A stretch of DNA of 64,000 nt from Xylocopa sonorina (lineage: Eukaryota > Arthropoda > Insecta > Hymenoptera > Apidae), in contig NC_135199.1 of NCBI RefSeq assembly GCF_050948175.1, forward strand, positions 4,096,501 through 4,160,500. The letters run 5' to 3'. Positions 39,701-54,700 of this stretch are shown in pieces. The stretch's first letter is position 1, and the number at the start of each line of letters is the position of its first letter. Under the pieces are notes generated by a model, which worked only from the letters and a program-made list of their open reading frames with translations, ran no database searches and was not told the origin of the DNA. The position numbers were made by a program, and so were the translations under genes.

Positions 39701-42700
39701 CGTGTCGGAACGTGCCGTGTATGAGAATACTAGCTTCCAAATGTTATCATGAACGGTTCCTTTGTAACTTTTGAAATTGGTAATGTTGTTGGCGATGAGC
39801 ATGCGAATTTTTCTTGATTTAGTAGCGTATGTTGAGATAACGTTTTAGGATAAGATAATGTTTCATTTGCAAGTTTTTCATCGATTCGTTCATTACAAAC
39901 GCTGAGGTGAATGGCAAACTATCAAAAAATATTTTCGTTGCGGTGTCAATAAGCCTGTGAAAAGGCCGCAGATTTATTTGTTGTTTCTACGTGGGTATGG
40001 ACGCGTTACGTGCCCGCATTACGCACGTGCGTGAATCGACGCGTAGCGTGATATAACGTGAAAGTGAATGGTGATGATGACTGCGTTTCGATTAGCGGAA
40101 AGGACGTGGCAGGCCGTTGAGTAATTTCCAATGATTGTCGCTTTAATGATTTCAAATATCGGCTATAATGGAATAGACATATGCGCGTAAGATTGTAAAC
40201 AGTAGCAGTAACGGTTTGTAGTTTCTTGTGGCTTTGGTCCAAGAATATCGTATAAATCTTTGGAACGTGCAAACCGCACGTTAAACTCTCAAGTTGAATT
40301 ACCGTTTCTTATTGAACAGCTTTCTTTCAAAACGTTGTGAAATTGCACGAATCGTCAGGTTATGCAATTTCGCGTAACTTTCGCGCGATAAGAATTCGTG
40401 GTGCGATTACAGATGTCAGGGTACAATTTTTTGTCCCATCACGGCACCACATTTTTTGATAGCAAAGTGAATTTTATTCCATCGCAGCGGTGGATGACAC
40501 GAGATAAGCCGCGCGTTACCCTCCTCGCGCTTCAAGTTTGAAGTTCGGTCGTAGCTTATTATGTTCATCGTTTTCGTCGTTGAGTTTGTTGAAAATGTAC
40601 CGTGGCGTTTATTTAGCTCTTGTGGCAAAGTTTGCCAGATTCATGAGATTTATTTGCACCCCGAGTGCGATAGGTATTTTGTAATTCGAAATGCTAAAGT
40701 TCAGAGAAAGATTTAGATGCTTGCTGTCACTGTTTGAGGACTTGATTAGCATTATTATTCTTGGCTACTTTCTTTGTAAACAATAGACGTTAAATATAAA
40801 TAATACAGAATTACAAAACAGTATCTCAGGAAAGTGACATTAACTATTAATAACGTTAGCAAGGTAAAAAGAGTAAGCATTTTTTATAGGATACGAGAGA
40901 GAAGGGAAAATTCTCGGCGAATATCCATATTTTAAAATCATCAAATTCTCGAATTTTTTAATTTTCGAGTTTTCAAATGTTCGAATGAACGTCACGAAAT
41001 GAGTAACGATATAAATTGGAAAGCTCAGTCGACGAAGGATCGACATATAAAGGCAGTAAGCAGGTCGTCTTTCTGACTGGGTGGGTGACGCACGTGTACG
41101 AGGCAAGCCAACGGGCAGTAGGTGCAACCATATGTGAAAGTAACAACACGCACGGGCAGCGAGGCAAGGTGGTGGGTAGTAAGGTCGATGAAGGACGTCG
41201 TGGATCGCGGGTACACTTTCGTGCCCGGATTCCAAGCCAATTAAAGTCCAGATTGTAATTAAGGCCATGCGTGATTTTGACGGTTATTTACGAACGTCCG
41301 CATCAGCGTGCCTTCGGACCGTAACCCCGTTATTACGAGGATATAAATTGAAACGAACGCGGAAGAGTTTACTCCGATATTCTGCCATCGGTTACGTTTT
41401 ACAAATATCGCCCGATTTATTAAATAATCGATGTTTATTCACGGCCCGTACGTCCCCTCAAATATCTTGCAATAACTTTGATTATGAAACGATCGGTACT
41501 CGTTATACGTACTTTGATGTTATGCAGCCGACTCTGCTCGTTTTTATCGTCCTTTTACGATTTTAACCTTGTGCGCGATTGATATTCTTATAAATACCAT
41601 TGGTTCTTCAACCCTGTTTTACTTTTACCGAATTTTCATGCGCCACGTGGAATACTAAAGCTAGCTTATAGTATCTGACGCTTTAATACTTATTCGTAAT
41701 CTGCACGCTCCACTTGGATTATCCTTGAAAGATTTTCTCGTGCGCGCAAAACACTGGCTAACAAGGAAGGTTTCCTTTTTTTGGACTTTCCATTTTCGCT
41801 CGATCCGATTACCCGGGAGATCAGGACGATCAAAAGCGTTTCGCGTGCACGATCCAGTTACGTCACTGGTGGAGCAGTTTGCCGCACCACGAGCGGCGTT
41901 CGCGGATATTCTTGCGCCGATGGGCGGAACCGTGTAATTGCAGCCGCTATTAATGGAGTAACTCGAACTCTCGTTACGAAATCACGTATCTCTGTCCCAT
42001 CCTCTGTTCTCGCGGATGCACGAGACGAGCCGTTTGCGTAATTTGCCGGACGGCAAAAGGAAAAAGTAACGTTGCACGTGTGATACGGCTATGCACGCGG
42101 TTTAGATAGCGGGGATTCCACTGATACGTACGTTTTGCAATTGTCGCGGCTTTTAATCTAAGCTGATTACCGCGCGAGCACGCGATACGTGAACTGTGTC
42201 AGTTCCGAACGACCAGACGCGAAATTCGCGATGGATTAACAAGAGAGATTAGGATCGCTTAAACATTTTTATAAATATTAACTTTTCTCCTGCTCCAGAT
42301 AAGATTAGATTACCGATGCGAACCCTTATTTAAAGAAAGAAACCGCTTAAGATATTTCCATCGGGCGCAATGCGATTTCCTTCATTTCTAGCGATCCTGC
42401 GGATAAATTGAAACAGCTCTCGAGTTGAATATAAACCGGTTTTTATATATGCGTATGCCAATCGAGTTTTTCTTTGGACAACTGCATTGGCACTGATTCA
42501 GTTTGGAAATGTTACTTGCGCGGCGGATGCCATTAATAATGTCAATTATACCATTCTGACGAAACTAACCTTTCGTACGCGTGGAAACTGAATTACCGCG
42601 GAATATTCCGTATAAGTTCAGTTGCTACGATTCAGTTTCTCATCTTATCAAGTCGTATCGTCCAGGCTTTCGAATTGAAAAGCTTCTCGAGCCTTCTAAC

Positions 42701-45700
42701 GCACGTTAGATAGGAACGCGCGTTCGACACAACATTGTAACAGTTCTCGCGGGTTGCGAGGACTCTAGTCGTGATCGTAGAGCTCGTAAAGTGTTATAGA
42801 AATGAAAAATGAACGGTGCGAAGTGTCACCGTGTACTGTTATACAGCCGCTTTTATATCCGCGTTTATTGACGAGCGTCCGCTGGCTGGAACGTGACGCG
42901 TGTCTACAGCTATGGATGCACAGGTGTGCATCGTCATCGGCGTGCAAACGGTGCATGAAATAAAGAAGAAGAAGAAGAAGGAGGAGGGAACGCGAGTCAC
43001 ATGCCGGAAAATGTCAACCACGTGCAGGTACACGAGGTTCTCGCTTATAACCTGTTCAACGTGATTATGCTCGTGCAAGAAGCGATGCAGAAAATTGTTT
43101 CAGATAATTTACTTGGCTGTTACATCATTTACAGCGAAGCGTGAGGAGAAAAATATCGTGTAACGAACCGCTTGCTTGTCGATGAAACCAAGGACGTTGC
43201 CTTGTTGTTGTTTTTCTCTCTTTTTTTTTCTGAAAAAACGTGAGCAACGATTTTCGAAAACGGGGCAACCTTTTTATTTGCATATTTCTGCTACACGAGG
43301 AACGTGTTCTTATTATCTTTTCAATTAGTATTTCTGGTTTAATTGAAATGCTTGCAATAAAATTCTCGCATTTATTCAGAAAGGTTAAAACGAGGTGCTT
43401 CTTTTACGGTACCAGTTCTGGCGTTAAGTATGTATGCTAGTAAAGTTTCAAACGTTTTGAGTAGTTTGTATCGAAAGAATGGTGTAAAACAGCGTACGCA
43501 CGAGGCATTTAAAGGAGGCGTAAGGCATGCGCATGTACGTCGGGCTGGTAGCAGCGTGTCTGATCATGAACCGTCCGATTCCCCTTGCTTGGTTCAGTCC
43601 GGTACGTTCGTACCAGAAGAGAATAGATCACCGTTTTCTTGTTGTATTTTTTATCACACGTATCGTTTCAACAATGTTTGAAATAATTATGTCAACAACA
43701 TAGTAAAATTAGTGGCTTCATTGAGCAATACAACTTTTTGTAGACTTTCCCTCGTCTATTTGTTACACGTGGCATATAGATATCTCATCAGGGATACAAA
43801 GATCGATTAACATTTTTATTTATATTTTTCAAATCTTAGGGAAGCACAATTCTGTTTCAAATAATTACAACAAGTGTATATAAAAGAGAATATTTTATGT
43901 CGAGATAGTAAACATTTTTGAGAATCAGGAATTTAAAAATATTATACCTTCCCGAGCGATAATATTGATTAGGTATCCAACCTTTTATTCGTTTTAAACA
44001 CTACGTGATGCAAATTCGAAACACCGTTCGCAAAGGTTCTGCTAAATTTTAAATACACTCGCGAGTATTCTTAATCGCTTGGCCAAAAATTCAAATTTGT
44101 ACTTGATCCTATCTTACCCGAGTGTACGGTTGAAATATATCAGCATTTCTCGCGACATTTCGATACGGCAGCCGGTTAATTGAATTGCCCGCAAATTGAC
44201 AGCGAATGTCAAAGCGGGAAAGTAATATCATTAGCGGTCAGAGCGTTGCCGCACGTTATATCGACAGCGGTGCGTGGTTGTACGATAATCATTTGATACC
44301 AACGTTCCTTTCATTAGACAAATTAATTGATACGCGACTAACCATGAAATCTCTCTAATGCGAGATCTCAGAACGCAATGAATCCATCTATCTAGATTAC
44401 CAGTCATTTGCATAATAAATGGAGTACACCAAATGTACGATACAAATGAAATACTTATTATTTTAGAATATTACAATCTTTGACTAATCAATTTTATACT
44501 CCATATATGTTTCGCATAAAATATATAACATGACCGTTTCATAAATTATTTAACACAGTCTGCACGCCATTTCTCATCCACAGGTAAACGCGCGAAATCA
44601 CAACCGAATACTCTGTAAAGTTAGAGTTAAAGTTTGTCGAAACCCGAGAAAATTTTCAAACAATCCGAATTGTATAACGGTCCTTGAAAGAACAGTCACC
44701 TCGTAAAACGACTCGTTAAACTTCGTCGTAAGAAAACAAAGTCCGGCGCAGTCAGTGTCACGCGGTTCGTAATGTCGCTCGCAGGCGACGTGTTCGTTCC
44801 TGATCCATCGCGTGGTTGGAATTTGTTACTAAACGGCGATTATGCAATTCGTTCGCAATTACACTCGCGACACAGAGCCAATGGCACCGCGTCGTCCTTT
44901 TCTACAATTTTGCACCGCGATGGAGGACCGTCTGGGGCCAAATAGAATGATCGATCAATCGGATTGCGCAATCGATCGGGATGTAATTGTGTAACGCGAA
45001 ATTCAATTATGTCACGTAGTCAGGATAGCGATATACATAGCAGTTTTACGTCAATGGCGTCGCTTAACATTGATTCGAGAAGAGAAGATCCGGTTGGTGT
45101 CCTGCGTTGATAATGAATTCCACTTTTTTCTTGTTTTTCAAAGATCTTCCCATTGCGTACTGGAAATGTTCCTTGCATCACTCGTGCGATATATTTCTTG
45201 ATATTATTACCACATGTTGGTATACCGTGGAAATGTTTGTTTCAATCGTATGGAACTCGTTGTCCTGGTCGCATGACATTGGCATTGCTATGTCGTAGAA
45301 TCACCCTGAAATCCGGAATCCAACGTGAACTTCTTCTACGGTTAGCGCGAAGTAAACTAGAAAAAGGACACTTCTTTGATCGCGAGAACCTCGCGTTCCT
45401 GACTGGTCATACCTGTTACGCGATCGATGCAATATTTAAACCGAGGAGTTGAAACGAACTCCGGCACGTGTCGCGACAGAGGAAATTCGATGTGCGATTG
45501 CTTCGTAGACAGGAAGATATGGACTGTTTTGTCTGGAACGCCATGCATGACGCACATTCCGAGTCCTACGCAGGTATATAATTACCCTCGATGCACTAAT
45601 TACTCCTGTACGTGCTGGTGGCAGTTCTTGATTGAAACGAGAAACTCAGAGACTCGTTCGAACGTCCACTGGATTGTTGGTCCTAAAAATAAATCATTTA

Positions 45701-48700
45701 CTTACCGTGGCAAACAAATTCTTATCTCGCTCCTGGTTTACAGTTTGCCACAGAGACAAACGTTTCTAGAAATTCACACTTTTGAGAAGAACAAATAGAA
45801 CCGTGCGAGTTATTACGGGCGCATTGCGCGCAATGCTTGATACACGTGTCGTACAGTTACCTTCGAGCGTACGGTGTTTTGTTTACCGTGGCTTAGCAAG
45901 TTTCGTTCCATCCGTGAAACGATTGAGTCACTCGCGACGGAAAGCTTTAATTATGTGTACATAGTAATTAGCTCTTCGAGGAGACATCTGTGTATTCAAC
46001 TTCTCGGTACGGCGTAAGTTTGACTTGGGGGAACGTAATGCCTTCGCAGCCAGCTCGAAAAACACTGTCGCGGCCGCTGCCGCCGCCGCGGACGGATTAT
46101 TCCATGGAATTATTTGCTACCGACCAAGGTATCCGTGTAATTAATTATTTACGCGAATTGCTAAATAATACATAAGATAGATTCGCGACCAAGCAGAGGA
46201 ATAGCAGAAGCTGACGCGTTTTTAGCTGACCACACCGCTGCGATCGTCTCTTCGTCGATGGCTGATAAATGAGGCGTGATCAGAACCATTAAAGGTTTCC
46301 CAGTGAAAGTAATGGTTCCGCGCATCGACGTAAAATTTACCTAACCTGATTCAAGTCATCGATTTCTCAATTAAAATTCAATAAACCGTCGCTCTTCCGC
46401 GACGTCGAAGCAGATTGCTGATGAATAGGCTCGTACGGAGTATTCTATGAATAGTTACGAAGAGAAAAATAGCTACGCGTAGCTCGTGTTGATACAGACG
46501 ATTTTATAGGTGGAACGTTGCCTTATCCCTTTGAATAATCAAACGTGATCCACAGAGAATGTCGGGGAAAATAATGGTTAAATCGGTTCGAAACATCTAT
46601 AAGAAAACAAGACATCCTTAGAGATATCTCCACGATGTTCCTCATTAATTCTATGGAAGCAGAAACAGATCGTGCTTCGAATCATCGAGGTTTCGTCACG
46701 ATTCGCAGTACTCGTGCTCCTGCGCGACTAATTCCAGTTGCATGAGAACCCTTAAGCTGCTCCTCAATATTTATGCCGTTGGTAAAGGAAAATCGTTAGG
46801 CTGTCACAGGGGGCGGTCAGCTGCATGGGAGCCGGTGTCAGCTGCAACCTTTACGCGGAACGACATTGCCGCGGTGTTATCAATAATGCGGGGAGGCTCG
46901 TGCCTCCTTTTTCCGTCCGGTCTATTTGTGGCGGAAAATCTATAACTAGGCAGAGGACGTGGTATGCGAGGGTTATTGACTGAAACGGTCGCGCGTACCT
47001 CTGCAAATCGTTACGTAAAGTCTGCGCTCGCGAGTGTAGGCGAGCTGCGTGTGCGGGACGCTCGTTTCCGCCCGGAGGAATTCCGCGGGCACCGCGACGA
47101 TCGATGAACACGTGCTCATCGTCGACTGGTAAGGGTGCGTGTTCGTTTCGACGCCCCTCTATTTCGCGTTCGCGCTGACGAACACGACCGATCGCTTTGA
47201 TCCTTTGACTGTATGCAGTCATTGCAAAACGCACGTATATTTTCCACTTTTAGGGAATCACGATCCTCTCGTTGGAATAATCGATAGCTTAAAACTTTCG
47301 AATTTGGTCCAGTTAGACGTGATTTAGCGACGGACGTAGTAATTAGTTCGTCGCGGAAAAGAAAGCAGGATTTCAGGAACGGATAATAAATTTTTTGTCT
47401 CAACTAAGTTTACGACTCTTTGGAATGCCTGTTTCGTTAAATTTCAAGATGCCACGTGGACGATGAAGTACTCGGAGATGAAATTTCTCAAGAGAGAGAA
47501 CTTTCAAGCCGTATACGACTCGTTCGTCATAGATCGTGCATTTACAACATCACTGAAAGGATTTAGCGTTTTAGTTTCTACAAATCTTAATCAGGTTTCT
47601 TTACTACACATTTTTAACACGATCCGAGTTGATATCTTGCGGATGTTTGAAGGCGATCCTTTAGGTAGACGCACGTTTCAGTCGAAGCTCGCACGAAAAT
47701 GTGAAAGCGAGGAGATTTATTCGTACGCGACATCCTTTTCGCTGTTACCACTATTGTTCACGGAACTGTCGCGGGAAATTTCTTTTCGTCGGAAGGCCAT
47801 ACGTCTCGCACAATCGCGACGGGAATTCACGATATTTACGTGACCGCCGCCACGGAATTCTCAGGATCATTTTCAGATCGTTTCACCTGCGCTCGAGTTC
47901 GATTTTACTCGCGCGCAATCATCGCGAGACATGTTAAGAATAGAGCAAACAATTAAACGCAGCCGGAGTTATGCGACAGATGTACGTTTTTTGTTCGCAG
48001 TCTGGACGCTAGATCTTGCAAGGACGAGATATATAGGATGGGGATAGGCGCTGGTTACTGCGAAGGGAACTTGAACTTCGCCACAGCCTCGGAGGATGAC
48101 GAGGTTTACACGAAGAAAAAAGTTTCCAGGGTAAGTTCTTTCTGCCGTTTTTACCTCGTGACAGGCATAAATTTAACCGAAACTGTATGCTTCATGCAAA
48201 ATTCGTGAATAATGCTTAACGAGCGTGTCATTAACGAGTTGTTTAATTAATGCAGTCATTTTTACATGGTATTTAAATATGTAAAGATAATTATCTAGGA
48301 TTATTATAAAAAGTATCCTTGTTAACTATTCTTATTTCTTGCAATATTAAACATTGAACCCATTACATTCATTTCGTTTGTTCGTTGCATTTCTTCGCGT
48401 TTGTAGTGTTCGCGTTTACTACAATGCAGTAGTGACCGATTCGGTGCATGCACGACTTTCAAATTCTACAATCGCATTTCTTTTTACGTAATAACCAACC
48501 GTACGAAGCAAATATTTCACCCGAAAGAAGTGGCGTCGGCGCAGAGTTAAATTCCACGGGGGAACGTAACGGCGAGGACCGGAAGGCCGTGATAAAATCC
48601 GCTCCGCGAGGAACCGGTATTTAGGCCAGCGTGGAGAAAGGTTTTCCGTGTTGTCGAATCGGCTGGTGATGCAACAGCTGATCGATGGCGGTCACGTTTC

Positions 48701-51700
48701 TCGAAAACGACCGTTGTGACATCGCGAGTGGGCGAAATCGGAGCCAGTGTGGCGCGAACGAGCGAGTCCGTCCCATAAAGATCGATATCCGTTCCATTCG
48801 ACGATTTCCACCTTCCTCGCCCGTCCGACTAATTCTCAGCCATTCCGTTACATATCGATTCACACCCTTCTACTTCTCGATCTTCGACAAGGCTTCAACG
48901 AATTTGCGTTAGCACGCTAACTTCTGGCTCGTCGTCCGCTATTCATTCAAGCCACGGTTCAGGTTACCCTTTAACTATATCCACGAGCAGCCGGTGCCAA
49001 AAAACGCTCGCCATCGAAAGCGATGTACGCGCACCCCGTGGAATGCACCTGTTAAAGTCGCTGACCAATTATTCGGATCGCTGGCACCGCCGGCGTCGCT
49101 TGGCGCTCGATTCGATTTCGCGAGCCGGCCAGCTGTAACGCATCCTCGACGCGACCAGAGTTTCTACTATATAATGCATCCGCGAAACAATGCGGACGCG
49201 GATGCCGTTACGTACGCGAGCACCTCGCATAATTTTCACGAATATTTTTTTCTACGTCATTTCTGAACGATTACGTGTCTCGTCTGTTCGTTTCTGCGAC
49301 TTCTGTTGCGAAGTGATTCCGTTTTACAGATCCGTGTCGGAGCAAGGTTCACCGTACGACACGAGTATCGTGGATTCATTTAGAATTCCTTGCTTCCAAG
49401 TTTGCGTCTAGGATTGTCGTAGTGTCATTTTTCGTTGCCAATAATGATCCGATGCAAAAAACCCTTTCTTTATCGTCGTTGAAGCAACATTTCGCACGTG
49501 ACTAAACGTGGTTTTCAATGTCCCTTCTCTTCGACTCGTGCCTCCAACGGTGAAACGATCAACATCCAATGCTGCGAACGATTCTTCAAGTGTCTGAAAT
49601 ATCCACAAGCGAACGGCACGTAACTGCAACACTTTTCTTCAAAGGATAGTAGTGGAGAAGCACTTCCAGCAAATACTGCCTCTTTGGAACAAATTCTGAC
49701 ATTTTTGATACGATATATATACTTGTTGTTTATATCTCAAAAGTTTTACACTGCGTTTGACAGCTCACATACACAGTTTTTTAATCCATGTGTCGAAAGG
49801 TTAGAAAAGATGCAAGCGATATTTTTAATGCTATCTATGGAAAAACAAAAACTTATTTCCATACCCAATAATAGAAGAACTAGGTCTACATCAAAGATCA
49901 AGCGATACAATATCTTCTATCGAATAAAAAATGTCCAGTAATTATGTTAGGCTTCGTTTCCAACGATTTGCATATTCAATACGATCATATACACAGTCAC
50001 AAAATTACATTCGTTATCGATTTTTTATCAGCGTTACGCGGTTTCCTGTTCCAAGCTCAGCTGTAGCCCACGGCTCTCTGCACAGGTTGTTCAGTTCCTC
50101 AACAATTTTATTCGTTAGTCGACCGCATCTAACGATCTGTGCATTACCAAGAAACGCATCGTACATCTCACACGACTCTTGTACTGAACTTTGAAAACAA
50201 CTCGAGAGACGACGACAGCCTCGATCCGTTCTCGTTTAAGTTCGTATTTATAGCGTGTTCTTTGTCTCTCCGTCGAAATGGTTCGTTGTTAGCCATGTAT
50301 TTCTTCTTCCGATCTTTTTCTTTTCTTTGGGTAGAGATGGGAGGGCTGCATTACACGGTTCAAAAGTTCTACCATGAAATCAAAAGTGAGAGCGTTCTGA
50401 AAAATCGGGAACAAATTTATCGACGATGGTAGATTCGCGTAACCAAGTATCCAGTACCGTGAGATCTTAGAGCAATGACGAGTAGCGATGGCTCCAGTTT
50501 TTGGGACAGAAAATAGAATCAGAGCAGACGCACAGCAAGATTGAACTGTTCACGTTGCCCTTCTAATATCGTTCGTTTACATACACGTGCACGTCTCCTA
50601 TTTTGCGAAATATCGAAACGACACGATATGAAATATGCGAAGTTATAAATATAGAATAGAAACGCAATTAGTTCTATAGACGAAATTCGTCGAGTTGCAA
50701 GAAAATGTACATACATACTTACATAACCTACTTAACATGTTTGCTATCATCGTCACACACCGCGTGTGACGCATCGATTCTACCTGAGGAGCACTGCGTC
50801 ACATACGTGTGACGCGTGATCTCGAACACGTTCGCAAACGATGCGTGTACGTACACACTCGATATTAATTTATTCGTCAACAGTTCGCCGTTTAAATGGC
50901 GTCACACATGTGGTGCCACGAGTGTATGGGTAGTACGTCAATGTGCCCGTCGGACGACGCTTACACGTACAAGTCGAATGTATCACGAATTATCGAAAGT
51001 AAACCGTGGCTCGCCACGCGTGCAGCGATAACGAACGTTTTAACCCTTTTACAATTTAACAAACGTCGAAGCTGTCGGCGGAAGAAAGTTTATCTCGTTT
51101 ATTGTGCAACATGTTTTGCGTTCCGATCGTCGGATAGAAAAATGTGCAATATCGTTTCTAACAATATCACGTATAACACCACTCGGGAATATACGATTTA
51201 CAATGTCACATTTGGCAGCTAGCGCGTTAAAGGTTCGATATATTTAGAACCCGGTCGGTCCGCGCGAGTGAATGCCAAATTAAATATAATAGTGTAGAAA
51301 TGCTCGGCGAACGAGCATTTGCTAGCAGCAGGGTCAGCTCAAGAACTCCCTGTCACGTGTCACACGGGAAGGTACAATTTTAACCGATCGTTCGATATCG
51401 CTGGTCGAGACGAAGGCATCGCCGGCGCGACAGAGACGTTTTATCTCGATAAAAACGGGCCGATAAAAGTCGAGGATGATCGGAGGCCCGCGGGTAAGGG
51501 AGGTTGGCTCGTTCTGAATTAATGTTTGCACGCGACGAGCATGCGACACGGTCGTGAAGCCGATACCCCCGTTCATTCTGTAATTGCACCGGATCACGTG
51601 CAACGGGCACGTTCGGTTCTGGCATCGCGTCCGGCGTCAGCCGCGAAGCGTGGAACTCTCGCCACTTTTAGGCAGGAGTTGGGCCACGGTTAGAGCGGCG

Positions 51701-54700
51701 CGTCGGGACGCGCGATCATTCAAGCGGGCCGCTTGCACAATTGCCTTCGCGTGCGTCGCTGCACTTGCGTCGTTGCAGCCGTCCTGTGCACGCACGAGCG
51801 GCTCGGCAGCACGTGTCCGTTGCCTTCGCGACGTACACCCGCGTTCCCTGCTACGTCGTTTATAGTATCCGTCGCGGATGGCCGATCAAAGCGCCGCGGA
51901 AATCGCCGCTGTTGATTTAGAGCCGTTGGGGTGGCACGAAACCCGCGGGGGTGCAGCGATGGGAGACGTTAAGATAGAAATAGGATGCCAGGAAGTAGAA
52001 AGGCGATATTATTGGATCGGGAAGGGTAATTAGTCGTTGGGAGTCTAGGCTCGAGTAGCGGGCTGTCTGACTGGAATTGGGGTTGCTCGAGGATGCGGTG
52101 ATCAGGGGTGCTTGGGATGTTTCCTTCTTTCAATTCGTGTATTCGATAAAATAACTCAAAGTAACTTTACAGCAAGTTCACAATTGACACGCTGGGTGAA
52201 AAATTTATTCGAAATCGTTCGATAAAAAGGAGTAATAATTGGTTGAAGTAACTGATCAGTAAATCGGTTCAGTAAGCGAGATACCTAATTAGACTCAAGA
52301 GTAGTCGTATTCGATTGCATTTAATTGATGTTTGGAATGGATTTTTTGTACCGAATTTTTTGCGCCTCATGCTTTTAAACGAAACAAGTCGTAAGTTTCC
52401 ACGCTCACATTCGAAGAAACGTGCCATCCCCCATTGGCTGTGCCACTTTTGCATAAGTCCACAGTTCACGATACACGTTCGGGGCAGACATGCATCAAAG
52501 CCAACGTCGTACAGTCATTGATGAAAGTGTTTAAGTTGCTCGCGATAAACGGCGCTATCTCCCTAAAATGCTAGCTAAGCGTGATAACGAGCGTGTCGTC
52601 TGTTTTTTATAAAGCTCCCCATGGTGATGTCACCCATGGTGTCACAATTACCCCGATACGAAGCAACGAAACTTGTAAAGCGACCCGTAAACACTCGCCA
52701 GAGGGAGAGAAAAAAATCTGGTTGCTCGATACCAGTCCCGATTCGTTTTACATTAACCTTTGCGTTGAGAGATGAGCTCTTTCAGTTTAACGACGTTGCT
52801 CGCCTTGAACATACTATCCTGGTAGGATGAAAACCAGCAATAATTGTTCCAGGCTTTGATTCGTTTTACATTAACCGAGCGAGACTTTCCTGCACGTTTC
52901 CAAGTATATCTCGCGTTTCTCGTTCAGAAATGCAGCTGCATATTTCAAAACGGAAGAAGATCAATGGACAAGCGTCGTGGTTCGAATTTTTGATAGACGA
53001 ACAGAGACGATATTCTCGGAATTTCCACTTGGACGAAGCGAACGTGGAAAACGTGAAGGTATCCAGAATTGAAGGTGATCCAAATTTGTCCATGGCTCGA
53101 TTGCTAAGCATACGAGAGACTGCATACGTGGAACTGTTGTATCCATACGATACTGTACGATAATCGGATCGGAGTGACGATATACAAGATCTCGCGCACA
53201 TGGTAGTATTATTTTCAAACTAGGAAGATATTTATAGAGGCGGCTATTTATAGAACTCATCCGACAGAAGTCAGCGGAATAAATTTCTTCGTTCCACCAT
53301 CGGTTTCGTAATATTCCATTCTTCGAAGAGAGAGAGAGAGCGCGAGTAGCCACCGTCCAGGAAGTGGACGGGGATCGTGACGAGGCGTTTTCTCGTGACC
53401 CCTGTAGGATCGACGATAGATCAGTCGAGTTCAGCTTGCAAATGAACGCTGCTCCCCTCGTCGATTATCGAGCGTCCGATTCCGGCCTGTATCGATTCGC
53501 GGCGCACGAAGAAGCGTCGCTTTCGGTATTCGCATACGCGCCGCCGACACGAAAGTTCCCCGCTTCGAGTGGCCTGCTTTCATCGCTAGGCTGCGCGTTT
53601 ATGTTAATCCGCGATTTATATTCGAATTTCAAGAATACCAGGGGGATTCAGTGACCCCGTAATTTTCAGCATCGCCACACTTTCCAATTCCTGGTCGCGT
53701 ATCGCGCGTTCGAACCGACGCGACGCGGCGGTCCCTCGAAGCAGTTCGACGCACCACGAAAATCAATTCGATCGCGACCAACGGAGATCGTGTTACGTGA
53801 AAGTTGGTTGAAACGCGATGGATTTTACCCGGATGAGGAAAATTCTTGGAGAATTCGTGGAAGATCTGCACGAGGGATCTTTAATGGCTTTAATTTAAGT
53901 CTAGCGTTTAGTCGTTTGAGGGCGTTTAGGAAAAATATTTCGATTGGAGCGAAGCGGTTCGCGGAATATCGCGATTCAAATTTCGTTTAGCGAGTTACAC
54001 TCGCGAGCGCCGATGGAAACGCGGTTCCCGCTAAAATCGGACGGGCAGTTGCGAAAGGGCCGATCCGATTGGTAACATAAGCTCACGCTTATTTTCGTGG
54101 AGACACGCCGGCTTAAAAATAATTTGCTTCGCGTCCCGTTCGCGGCGGCTGCGTCTCGCCTATCCTTGACTCGGTTCTACGGATCAGCGCAGAATCAGGC
54201 GCCTCTCTATATCACCGAAGTCGCGACTACTGCCAATCGAGGTTGTCAGGCCAAAGCTCAGGTGAAAATCTCCGGCTCTCTTTATCTACCTTTACGTAAC
54301 CGCCGTTGTTCCACAGTATCGCGTAATCCTGCTCGATCTATCGAGGATCGATCGTCGAAAACATCGAACGTTTTCAAAATCGAGTACCTACCATTCTAGT
54401 TATTTTGTTGTTTTATGAAGAAATAACGTGTAATCTCTAAAGTACTGATACAGTGTTTTTCGCGGTGTGATAATGCGCTTTGCTTTTGCAGACCGTACGC
54501 TAGATTAAGAAGAATCGTAAAGATACGATATTCCGAATGTATGACAATTCCTTCGAGCTGATCCCTCGGTGAAACGTAAGCTGTTTCTCGCAGTAACGTT
54601 CCTGTGTTGCACACCTACTAATACTTGTACCAAGTGTTACGAAGTGGTACGAATCAGTGCTTTTTTTAGTACAGAATAAATTATCGGACTGAAATGTTCG

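Larger units (their letters stand above)
29415..48000 (+). other. cwo: cwo intron 1 (18.6 kb)
   Basis: Donor GTAACA, acceptor TTCGCAG. No nested protein gene or structured RNA gene is recognised on either strand. The longest ORF (198 codons, 33576-34172 plus) has no recognisable similarity and lies in CpG-rich sequence. I counted 21 CACGTG E-boxes by eye, including three in 39079-39395. Simple repeats are at 30694-30728, 33279-33292, 35342-35357 and 42965-42979. It is probably mostly regulatory and spacer DNA. Confidence 0.55.

Noticed and set aside
49408..49632. 74-codon minus-strand ORF considered as a mariner transposase remnant
   Set aside because: It does not show the D,D34D catalytic region or other mariner motifs I could identify.
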